This document shows, in pieces, positions 16,196 to 23,054 of a stretch of 64,000 nt of DNA (positions are counted from its first letter, which is position 1; each line of letters opens with the position of its first letter). The DNA is from Chersky-806 sp036502405. Its GTDB lineage: Bacteria > Actinomycetota > Acidimicrobiia > IMCC26256 > JAENVU01. The notes under the pieces were generated by a model. It searched no databases, was not told the origin of the DNA, and saw only the letters and a program-made list of their open reading frames with translations. The position numbers and the translations under genes were made by a program. The stretch covers positions 16,074 to 80,073 of the forward strand of contig DASXYP010000047.1 in NCBI GenBank assembly GCA_036502405.1, read 5' to 3'.

Positions 16196-17380
16196 ATGCC
16201 CGGTTCCGTGATCGTCTCCACCGCTCGCACGCCGATCGGGAAGCTCTCGGGTGCGTTCGCGTCCCTCAGCGCGATGGACCTCGGCGGCGTCGCCATCCGC
16301 GCTGCGCTCGAGCGCGGCGGGGTGGGGCCCGACCAGGTGGACTACGTGATCATGGGCCACGTCCTGCAGGCCGGGCAGGGCCAGATCACCGCGCGCCAGG
16401 CCGCGGTGAAGGGCGGGATCCCGATGACGGTCCCCGCGAACACGATCAACAAGGTGTGCCTCTCGGGCATCAACGCCCTCTACCTCGCCGACCAGATGGT
16501 GCAGTCCGGTGACGCCGAGGTCGTGGTGGCCGGCGGCATGGAGTCGATGACGAACGCGCCCTACCTGCTGCAGAACGCACGGTCGGGCTACCGGATGGGC
16601 AACGGCGAGCTGACCGACTCCCTGATCCACGACGGTCTGTGGTGCGCGTTCGACGCGATGCACATGGGTGAGGGCACCGACAAGTACACCGCGAGCTTCG
16701 GGGGGCTCACCCGCGAGCTGCAGGACGAGTTCGCGGCCCGCAGCCACGACCGCGCCGCCTCCGCGATGAAGGAGGGCCGCTTCGCCGACGAGATCGTCCC
16801 GGTGCCGGTCCCGCAGCGCAAGGGTGACCCGGTGCTGGTCGAGGAGGACGAGGGCGTGCGGCCCGGCACCACGGTCGAGTCGCTGGGCAAGCTCCGCCCG
16901 GCCTTCACGAAGGACGGCACCATCACCGCGGGCAACGCCTCCCAGATCTCGGATGGCGCGGCGGCGATGATCGTCACCAGCTCCGAGAAGGCGGCCGAGC
17001 TCGGGCTCACGCCGATCGCCGAGCTCGTCGGCTACGGGATGGTGGCCGGTCCGGACACGTCGCTGCTGACCCAGCCGTCACGCGCGATCAAGCAGGCGCT
17101 CGATGCCGCGAACCTCCCGCTCGCGTCGGTCGACCTGTTCGAGCTCAACGAGGCCTTCGCGGGCGTCGGGCTCGCGAGCGCACGGGACCTCGGCATCAGC
17201 GAGGACATCGTCAACGTCAACGGCGGCGCGATCGCGCTGGGCCACCCCGTCGGCATGTCCGGCTCGCGCGTCGTCCTGACGCTCATCAACGAGCTCAAGC
17301 GGCGTGGCGGCGGCATCGGCGCGGCGGCCCTCTGCGGCGGCGGCGGCCAGGGCGACGCGGCGATCCTCCGCACCCTGTAG
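16196..17380 (+). CDS. Acetyl-CoA acetyltransferase (thiolase)
   Basis: Condenses two acetyl-CoA to acetoacetyl-CoA, or cleaves 3-ketoacyl-CoA in the reverse direction. The 394-residue protein has the nucleophilic Cys in NKVCLSGIN, VVVAGGMESMTNAPY, the catalytic His in ALGHPVGMSGSR and the second Cys in AALCGGGGQGDA. GGGAG at 16184-16188 precedes ATG 16196 by seven bases. It is divergent from ccr with about 144 bases between. That placement, with the dehydrogenase at 444, makes acetoacetyl-CoA formation for the C4 branch plausible. Family members also act in polyhydroxybutyrate synthesis and beta-oxidation. Confidence 0.93.
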   Translation: MPGSVIVSTARTPIGKLSGAFASLSAMDLGGVAIRAALERGGVGPDQVDYVIMGHVLQAGQGQITARQAAVKGGIPMTVPANTINKVCLSGINALYLADQMVQSGDAEVVVAGGMESMTNAPYLLQNARSGYRMGNGELTDSLIHDGLWCAFDAMHMGEGTDKYTASFGGLTRELQDEFAARSHDRAASAMKEGRFADEIVPVPVPQRKGDPVLVEEDEGVRPGTTVESLGKLRPAFTKDGTITAGNASQISDGAAAMIVTSSEKAAELGLTPIAELVGYGMVAGPDTSLLTQPSRAIKQALDAANLPLASVDLFELNEAFAGVGLASARDLGISEDIVNVNGGAIALGHPVGMSGSRVVLTLINELKRRGGGIGAAALCGGGGQGDAAILRTL

Positions 17381-17386
17381 CCCGCT

Positions 17387-17402
17387 CACCCCGGGCGGGG
17401 TG
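17387..17402 (+). terminator. Short GC hairpin after the thiolase gene
   Basis: CACCCC (17387-17392) pairs with GGGGTG (17397-17402) around a four-base loop, seven bases after the stop. No T-run follows. The remaining 200 bases up to 17608 hold no supported gene. Confidence 0.4.
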
Positions 17403-17608
17403 GCTCCCGGCTCCGAGAAGACCTCGAGGACGCGTCCGATCCGGCCGCATCCCTCGTCGAAGACGCCCTCAGCAGGGCGGCAGCGCCGACGAGGTCCGTG
17501 GGCGCGGGCCGCGGCCCTGCCGATAGCCCCTGAAGGATTGCCGCGTTCCGGCCGACAACCATCGCTAACGTCGATCAGTCCGCCGCTCTCCCTGAAAGGG
17601 GCGCACCC

Positions 17609-18322
17609 ATGTCCCAGGCTCCGCCACCACCTCCGCCGCCGCCTCCCCCGCCCCCGCCCCCGCCGGCCGGCGGGATGCCCATGCAGGCCCCGGGCGGGGC
17701 GTCCCGGTTCAGCGTCGGCGACGCGGTCGGCTACGGGTGGAACGCGTACTGGAAGAACATCGGCCCCATGCTGGTCATCACGATCGTGGTGATCGCGGTC
17801 CAGGTGATCCTGAACCTGATCGGCTCGGCCACGGGCAACTTCTTCCTCAGCGTGATCCTCTCGATCATCGCCTTCATCGTCGCGATGATCCTGACCATGG
17901 GCCTGTTCCGGGCCTCCCTCGCGGTGGTCAAGGGCCAGACGCCCGAGGTCAGCATGCTGTTCGAGACCGAGGGCCTGGCCAACTTCGTCGTCGCCGCGAT
18001 CCTCTTCGGCCTGATGGTCTGGGTCGGCCTGATCCTGTGCATCGTGCCCGGGATCATCCTGTTCATCGTGTTCATGTTCTACGGGTTCGTGATCGTGGAG
18101 AACCCGAACATCGGCGCGATCGACGCCCTGAAGAAGAGCCAGGAGATGACCAAGGGCCGCCTCGGCGAGCTGTTCGTGTTCGGCCTCGCCATCGTCGGCA
18201 TCAACATCGTCGGGCTGCTGCTCTGCGGCATCGGGCTGCTGTTCACCTATGGCATCTCGTACATCGCGGTGGCCTACGCCTACCGGACCCTCCGGGGCGA
18301 GCCGGTGGCCCAGCTGGTCTGA
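17609..18322 (+). CDS. Proline-rich polytopic membrane protein
   Basis: The 237-residue product begins with a run of about 15 prolines (residues 5-19) and a short Gly/Met linker. About five hydrophobic segments follow: around residues 52-72, 78-98, 125-150, 150-170 and 190-225. FSVGDAVGYGWNAYWKNIG before the first segment resembles membrane proteins of the DUF975/glycerophosphodiester-phosphodiesterase membrane-domain type. Function is unknown. AAAGGGG lies upstream of the ATG at a normal distance. A strong hairpin at 18349 ends the unit. Confidence 0.7.
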   Translation: MSQAPPPPPPPPPPPPPPPAGGMPMQAPGGASRFSVGDAVGYGWNAYWKNIGPMLVITIVVIAVQVILNLIGSATGNFFLSVILSIIAFIVAMILTMGLFRASLAVVKGQTPEVSMLFETEGLANFVVAAILFGLMVWVGLILCIVPGIILFIVFMFYGFVIVENPNIGAIDALKKSQEMTKGRLGELFVFGLAIVGINIVGLLLCGIGLLFTYGISYIAVAYAYRTLRGEPVAQLV

Positions 18323-18348
18323 CCTGCGGGTTCGCGACCCTTCGCTGC

Positions 18349-18376
18349 ACGGGAGCGGCCTGCGGGCCGCTCCCGT
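18349..18376. terminator. Perfect 12-bp hairpin between convergent genes
   Basis: ACGGGAGCGGCC (18349-18360) pairs with GGCCGCTCCCGT (18365-18376) around TGCG. It lies between two genes that converge and can serve either strand. No T-run is seen. Confidence 0.75.
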
Positions 18377-18387
18377 CGCGTCCGGGC

Positions 18388-18846
18388 CTAGGAGCCGGTA
18401 CCCAGCCAGTTGAACGGGGCGATCGGCAGGTTGCGCACGACCCAGAACACCACCACCGTGACCAGCGCGACCCGGGTCCAGGTCGGTGAGAAGGAGAACG
18501 CCCGCCAGCGGGGCCCGCCGAGCATCGCTGTGAGCGATACGAAGAGGCCCCAGAGGATGAAGGGCATCGCCACGACCGCGAGCACGTTGTAGCTGAGCGC
18601 GGCGCCGAGATGCCCCGTGAGCAGCTGGTGGGCGGCCCGGGTGCCGCCGCAGCCCGGGCAGTCGAGGCCGGTCACCGCCTTGAACGGGCACACCGGCGGA
18701 CCGTGGGTCGGGTCGACCAGCGCCAGCGTCACGCAGCCGCCGAGCAGCAGGCCGCCCGCGATCAACGGCGCCGCCCTCGAGCGCGCCGCCAAGGTGGTCG
18801 CCGTCACGGCGTGAACGCTAGCGCTCCGTCCGGGAGCGATGGCCAC
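18388..18846 (-). CDS. DUF2752 membrane protein
   Basis: The 152-residue protein (from GTG 18846) has an N-terminal membrane segment, then the DUF2752 signature CPFKAVTGLDCPGCGGTRA with its Cys-Pro-x-Cys-Gly-Gly motif and HQLLTGHLGAALSYN. Two further membrane segments follow (VLAVVAMPFILWGLF; VALVTVVVFWVVRNL). The family is of unknown function and is common in actinobacteria and other bacteria. The start is uncertain: GTG at 18807 would drop 13 residues and neither has a clear Shine-Dalgarno sequence. It lies next to a DUF4234 protein on the same strand. Confidence 0.8.
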   Translation of the reverse strand: MAIAPGRSASVHAVTATTLAARSRAAPLIAGGLLLGGCVTLALVDPTHGPPVCPFKAVTGLDCPGCGGTRAAHQLLTGHLGAALSYNVLAVVAMPFILWGLFVSLTAMLGGPRWRAFSFSPTWTRVALVTVVVFWVVRNLPIAPFNWLGTGS

Positions 18847-18900
18847 GTCCCGGCCGGCGGGAACGCGCCTGACATCGCCGGTCGGGCCACCCGACGCCGC

Positions 18901-19308
18901 TCAGACGTGCGTACCTCCGGTCGCTTCCCAGCGGGCGTTCATCGCGTTCTGGCACTTGACCACCCAGATGATCCATCCGACGATCGGGATCAGGTTCCAG
19001 AACCCCGTCAGTCCGGTCACGGGCTTCTCGAGCCCTTCCTGGGCGTACATGTTCCCGATCTCGGCCGGCAGCAGGAAGACGTTCACGATGCCGATGCAGA
19101 GTCCGAGGATCAGGCCCACGACGCCGCCGACCCCGTTGCCGGTGCGCAGCTTCAGGTCCTCGAACACCCGGTAGTACCAGAAGAGCCCGTAGATCCCGAG
19201 CGTCACGATGCTGAGCAGGATCACCGTGACCGGTGAGCGCATCTGTCCGGGCGGACCGACCGGGGACGTCACGCCCGAGGGCGTGGGCGCAACAGGGATG
19301 TTTGTCAT
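18901..19308 (-). CDS. DUF4234 membrane protein
   Basis: This is a 135-residue protein. A Pro/Thr-rich N-terminus is followed by RSPVTVILLSIVTLGIYGLFW, in effect the DUF4234 signature, then YYRVFEDLKLRTG. Two more hydrophobic segments follow (GVVGLILGLCIGIVNVFLLP; GFWNLIPIVGWIIWVVKCQ). The family is found in small membrane proteins of unknown role. ATG at 19308 faces the metY promoter region, so the metY operator-like repeat at 19338 lies between the two starts and could affect both genes. Confidence 0.8.
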   Translation of the reverse strand: MTNIPVAPTPSGVTSPVGPPGQMRSPVTVILLSIVTLGIYGLFWYYRVFEDLKLRTGNGVGGVVGLILGLCIGIVNVFLLPAEIGNMYAQEGLEKPVTGLTGFWNLIPIVGWIIWVVKCQNAMNARWEATGGTHV

Positions 19309-19337
19309 GTCGGCATCATGGGGGTCGCGTCCTCGCG

Positions 19338-19387
19338 GGTCAACGACTCAAATCCGAGTTGACCAGTCGGGAATCGGCTCGTAGCGT
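19338..19387 (+). promoter_or_regulatory. metY promoter with overlapping inverted repeat
   Basis: TTGACC (19359-19364) and TAGCGT (19382-19387) are separated by exactly 17 bases, a good sigma-70-type promoter. GGTCAAC (19338-19344) and GTTGACC (19358-19364) form an inverted repeat, with CTC/GAG pairing inside it. The right arm covers the -35 box. This is the position expected for a repressor operator. The regulator is unknown. No SAM riboswitch fold was recognised in the leader. Confidence 0.55.
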
Positions 19388-19435
19388 CGCTGCGGGAGCC
19401 CGTCCCGTCGCCACGCCCACCGCGAGGAGCCCACC

Positions 19436-20734
19436 ATGTCCGACTGGGGATTCGAGACCCGTCAGATCCACGCCGGCGCCGAGCCCGATCCCACGACGGG
19501 CGCGCGAGCGGTCCCGATCTACCAGACGACGTCGTTCGTGTTCCGCGACACCGAGCACGCGGCCAACCTCTTCGGGCTCGCCGAGCTCGGCAACATCTAC
19601 ACGCGCATCATGAACCCGACCCAGGCGGTGTTCGAGGATCGCCTCGCCGCGCTCGAGGGCGGCGTCGGTGCGCTCGGGACCGCGAGCGGTCAGGCCGCGC
19701 AGACGATCGCGTTGCTCAACCTCGCTGAGAACGGCGGCCACATCGTGGCGAGCGCGTCGCTCTACGGCGGCACGTACAACCAGCTGCACTACACGTTCCC
19801 GAAGCTCGGGGTCGAGGTCAGCTTCATCGACGACCCCGACGACCTCGACGCGTGGAAGCAGGCCATCCGGCCGAACACCCGCGCGTTCTACGGGGAGAGC
19901 ATCGGCAACCCGAAGGGTGACATCCTCGACCTCGAAGGCATCGCGGCGGTCGCCCACGACGCCAAGATCCCCTTCGTGATCGACAACACGCTCGCCAGCC
20001 CGTACCTGCTGAACCCGCTGCAGTGGGGCGCCGACATCGTCGTGCACTCCGCCACGAAGTTCATCGGCGGCCACGGCACGTCGATCGGTGGGATCATCGT
20101 CGACGGCGGCAAGTTCGACTACGTCGCGAGCGGGCGGTTCGCCAATTTCACCGAGCCCGACCCGAGCTACCACGGGCTCGTGTTCTCGGAGCTCCCCGAG
20201 CCGCTGCGTCCCGCGCAGTACGTCCTCAAGGCGCGCCTGCAGTACCAGCGCGACATCGGTGCGGCGCTCTCGCCGTTCAACTCGTTCCTCTTCCTGCAGG
20301 GGCTCGAGACCCTGAGCCTGCGCATGGAGCGGCACTCGCAGAACGCGCTCGCCGTCGCGAAGTGGCTCGAGGCGCGCGACGAGGTCGAGTGGGTCGCGTA
20401 CCCCGGGCTCACGTCGAGTCGATGGAACGACCGGGCGAAGAAGTACCTGCCGAAGGGTCAGGGTGCGATCGTCGCGTTCGGCATCAAGGGTGGGCTCGAA
20501 GCGGGCCAGAGCTTCATCAACGGTCTTGAGCTCATCAGCCACCTCGCCAACGTCGGTGACGTCCGCACGCTCGCGATCCACCCGGCCAGCACCACGCACC
20601 AGCAGCTGGAGGTGGCCGAGCAGTTCGCGGCCGGGGTCACACCGGACCTCGTACGGCTCTCGGTCGGCCTCGAGTCGCTCGAGGACATCCAGGCCGACCT
20701 GGAGGCGGGCTTCCGGGCCGCGAAGGGCGCCTGA
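19436..20734 (+). CDS. metY: O-acetylhomoserine aminocarboxypropyltransferase/cysteine synthase family
   Basis: PLP enzyme that makes homocysteine from O-acetylhomoserine and sulfide. The 432 residues match MetY rather than the shorter MetB/MetZ. It opens with GFETRQIHAGAEPDPTTGAR, has YTRIMNPTQAVFEDR, and the PLP lysine in HSATKFIGGHGTSIGG near residue 207. GAGGAG lies upstream of the ATG. The substrate-supplying enzyme metX follows in the same direction after 69 bases, giving a direct-sulfhydrylation route to methionine. MetF for the methyl donor is elsewhere in the window at 47340. Confidence 0.95.
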   Translation: MSDWGFETRQIHAGAEPDPTTGARAVPIYQTTSFVFRDTEHAANLFGLAELGNIYTRIMNPTQAVFEDRLAALEGGVGALGTASGQAAQTIALLNLAENGGHIVASASLYGGTYNQLHYTFPKLGVEVSFIDDPDDLDAWKQAIRPNTRAFYGESIGNPKGDILDLEGIAAVAHDAKIPFVIDNTLASPYLLNPLQWGADIVVHSATKFIGGHGTSIGGIIVDGGKFDYVASGRFANFTEPDPSYHGLVFSELPEPLRPAQYVLKARLQYQRDIGAALSPFNSFLFLQGLETLSLRMERHSQNALAVAKWLEARDEVEWVAYPGLTSSRWNDRAKKYLPKGQGAIVAFGIKGGLEAGQSFINGLELISHLANVGDVRTLAIHPASTTHQQLEVAEQFAAGVTPDLVRLSVGLESLEDIQADLEAGFRAAKGA

Positions 20735-20803
20735 GGAACGCGTCCGGCAATCACTGCGGGTGGGCACGGCGACTACCAGACGCATCACTAGCCTGATGGG
20801 CGC

Positions 20804-21952
20804 ATGACGGCCGCGCCAGTCGTTCCGGTCACCGGCGCCTGGCGGGAGGGCGATCCGCCGGGACACCGGCAGTTCGCCACCCTGTTCGAGCCGCGGGGCC
20901 ACGTCCTGGAGGCCGGCGGTCGGCTCGGACCGGTGACGGTCGCGTACGAGACCTGGGGGACGCTCAGCCCGGCTCGCGACAACGCCGTGCTCGTGCTCCA
21001 CGCGCTCACCGGCGACAGCCACGCCGCCGGACCCGCGGGCCCCGGCCATCGGGAGACCGGCTGGTGGAGCGAGATCATCGGGCGCGGGAAGGCGATCGAC
21101 CCCGACCGCCACTTCGTGATCTGTCCCAACGTGCTCGGCGGGTGCCAGGGCACGACCGGGCCTGCTTCCACGGATCCGGTCACCGGCCGGCCCTACGGGT
21201 CGCGGTTTCCGACGGTGACGATCCGGGACCAGGTGGTGGTGGAGGCCGCGCTCGCAAACCGGCTCGGCATCGAACGCTGGGCTGCGGTGGTCGGCGGCTC
21301 GATGGGCGGTCAGCGCGCGCTCGAGTGGGCGGTCTCGTTCCCCGACCGCGTCCCGCGCGTCGTCGTCATGGCGTGCGGCGCCCGCGCGACGGCCGAGGAG
21401 ATCGCGCTGTGCTCGCTGCAGATCCGCGCGATCGAGTCCGACCCCCGCTTCGCCGGCGGCGACTACTACGACGCCGAGCCCGGCGAGGGCCCGTGGCGGG
21501 GCATGAGCCTCGCCCGCGGCATCGGGCAGGTCGGCTACCGCTCCGAGGAGGAGTTCGACGAGCGCTTCGGGCGCGGCCGCCAGGGCCACGAGGACCCGCT
21601 GTCCGGCGGGCGGTACGCGGTCGAGTCGTACCTCGAGTACCACGGCGAGAAGCTGGCCTGGCGCTTCGACGCGAACACCTACATCGTCCTGTCACGCGCG
21701 ATGAACCATCACGACGTCGGCCGGGGTCGCGGCGGGATCGCGGCCGCGCTGGCGCGCATCACCGGCGAGGTGACGATCGCGGGCATCTCGTCGGACCGGC
21801 TCTACCCACTCCGGCTGCAGCACGAGCTCGCGGTGCGCATCCCCCGGAACTCGGGCGTCGAGGTGATCCAGTCGATCTCGGGTCACGACGGCTTCCTCAC
21901 CGAGGCCGAGGCCGTCGGCAAGGTCGTCGCCCGCGCGCTCGCCGACGCCTGA
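20804..21952 (+). CDS. metX: Homoserine O-acetyltransferase
   Basis: Transfers an acyl group from acyl-CoA to homoserine. The 382-residue alpha/beta-hydrolase-fold protein has HALTGDSHAAG, the nucleophile in VVGGSMGGQRALEW, and the catalytic Asp and His in ISSDRLYP and SGHDGFLTE. Partner metY uses the acetylated product, so acetyl specificity is likely, though some MetX proteins are succinyltransferases. A TAGCCT box (20789-20794) lies nine bases before ATG and there is no Shine-Dalgarno sequence. The gene may thus have its own leaderless promoter besides read-through from metY. The stop lies inside a strong hairpin. Confidence 0.94.
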   Translation: MTAAPVVPVTGAWREGDPPGHRQFATLFEPRGHVLEAGGRLGPVTVAYETWGTLSPARDNAVLVLHALTGDSHAAGPAGPGHRETGWWSEIIGRGKAIDPDRHFVICPNVLGGCQGTTGPASTDPVTGRPYGSRFPTVTIRDQVVVEAALANRLGIERWAAVVGGSMGGQRALEWAVSFPDRVPRVVVMACGARATAEEIALCSLQIRAIESDPRFAGGDYYDAEPGEGPWRGMSLARGIGQVGYRSEEEFDERFGRGRQGHEDPLSGGRYAVESYLEYHGEKLAWRFDANTYIVLSRAMNHHDVGRGRGGIAAALARITGEVTIAGISSDRLYPLRLQHELAVRIPRNSGVEVIQSISGHDGFLTEAEAVGKVVARALADA

Positions 21953-21974
21953 GCGAACGCTCACGTTCGCTCAG
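21949..21974. terminator. Hairpin overlapping the metX stop codon
   Basis: CTGAGCGAACG (21949-21959) pairs perfectly with CGTTCGCTCAG (21964-21974) around CTCA. The metX TGA is within the left arm. It lies between metX and the convergent recR unit. Confidence 0.75.
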
Positions 21975-22021
21975 CCGGGCTCGTCGACGGTGACGAACTC
22001 GGACACGATGAGCCGGCGCAT
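21971..22021 (-). pseudogene. Possible remnant of a dihydrofolate-reductase-family gene start
   Basis: From ATG at 22021 the minus strand reads 16 residues beginning MRRLIVSEFVTVD and then stops inside the metX terminator. This matches, from memory, the conserved opening of RibD-C/dihydrofolate-reductase-like proteins (MRKLIVSEFVSLDG). No continuation is found in any nearby frame. It may be the surviving 5' end of a deleted gene. Chance similarity over 13 residues cannot be excluded. Confidence 0.35.
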
Positions 22022-22096
22022 GGCGGCGACCTCCGGGTGAACGGTTTCGGTGCGGTAGACCCGGCGCCGGCACGCAGCTCATCGGTCGCGGCGAGA

Positions 22097-22705
22097 TCAG
22101 CCGTCGACGGCGCGCCGGCCTTCGAGAGCACGGCCGAGCGTGACCTCGTCGGCGTACTCGAGGTCGCCGCCGACCGGCAGGCCGCTCGCGATGCGGGTGA
22201 CCTTCACGCCGAGCGGGGTCAGCACCTTGGCCAGGTACATCGCGGTGACCTCGCCGTCGGTGTTCGGGTTCGTCGCGAGGATCGTCTCCTCGACGCCCTC
22301 CGCGGGTATCCGCACGAGCAGCTCCTTGACCCGCAGCTGGTCGGGGCCGATGCCCTCGATCGGCGAGATCGTCCCCTGCAGGACGTGATAGCGGCCGCGG
22401 AACTCCTGGGTCCGCTCGATCGCCACGATGTCGCGCGGCTCCTCGACGACGCAGAGCAGCGTCGTGTCGCGGCGCGGGTCGCGACAGATGCTGCACTCCT
22501 CGCCCTCGGCGATGTTGAAGCACCGCCGGCACCACGAGATCTTCTCCTTGACCTCGACGATCGCGGCCGCGAGCCGGCGCGCGTCCTCGGGCGCGACCTT
22601 CAACAGGTAGTAGGCGATCCGCTGCGCGGACTTCGGCCCGATGCCCGGGAGCCGGCCGAGCTCGTCGACGAGCCGCTGGACCGGTCCCTCGTAGAAGGAC
22701 GCCAC
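22097..22705 (-). CDS. recR: Recombination mediator protein RecR
   Basis: Acts with RecO/RecF in loading RecA at gaps. The 202-residue protein has an N-terminal helix-hairpin-helix (LGRLPGIGPKSAQRIAYYLL), the four-Cys zinc motif CRRCFNIAEGEECSIC, and a Toprim domain with CVVEEPRDIVAIE and ATNPNTDGEVTAMYLA. It is the last gene of the dnaX-ybaB-recR unit, starting 10 bases after the ybaB stop. GTG at 22705 is the start. Confidence 0.97.
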   Translation of the reverse strand: MASFYEGPVQRLVDELGRLPGIGPKSAQRIAYYLLKVAPEDARRLAAAIVEVKEKISWCRRCFNIAEGEECSICRDPRRDTTLLCVVEEPRDIVAIERTQEFRGRYHVLQGTISPIEGIGPDQLRVKELLVRIPAEGVEETILATNPNTDGEVTAMYLAKVLTPLGVKVTRIASGLPVGGDLEYADEVTLGRALEGRRAVDG

Positions 22706-22715
22706 CCGTCAGCGA

Positions 22716-23045
22716 CTAGCCGAGGCCGAACGCGCTGAGGTCCAGGCCGCCGGTGACCGGGCCCATCTGCTCGGACTGCAGCTCCTGGGACGCGCGCATC
22801 GCCTCGGCGACTGCTGCGACGACGAGGTCCTCGAGCATCTCGATGTCGTCGGGGTCGACGACGTCCGCCGAGATCGACACCGAGCGCAGCTCCCCGGACC
22901 CGGTCACGACCGCCTTCACCATGCCGCCGCCCGCGCTGCCCTCGACCTCCATGGTCGCGAGCGCCTGCTGGGCCGCGAGCATGTCGGCCTGCATCTTCTG
23001 GACCTGCTTCATCATGTTGTTGTTCTGCGGCTTCTGCTTCGCCAC
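22716..23045 (-). CDS. YbaB/EbfC nucleoid-associated protein
   Basis: Small DNA-binding dimer of the YbaB/EbfC family. The 109-residue product starts with a basic N-terminus and a Met/Gln-rich helix (MMKQVQKMQADMLAAQQAL). MEVEGSAGGGMVKAVVTGSGEL follows in pieces typical of the family, then SISADVVDPDDIEMLEDLVVAAV. It lies nine bases after dnaX and just before recR, the usual bacterial order. Confidence 0.95.
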   Translation of the reverse strand: MAKQKPQNNNMMKQVQKMQADMLAAQQALATMEVEGSAGGGMVKAVVTGSGELRSVSISADVVDPDDIEMLEDLVVAAVAEAMRASQELQSEQMGPVTGGLDLSAFGLG

Positions 23046-23054
23046 GGCAGGCTC

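Noticed and set aside
19309..19435. SAM riboswitch in the metY leader
   Set aside because: The leader after the promoter is under 50 bases and shows no SAM-I, II or IV type fold by eye.
19340..21643. 767-codon frame antisense to metY and metX
   Set aside because: Two well-conserved genes occupy the other strand; the frame is open only because of third-position GC.
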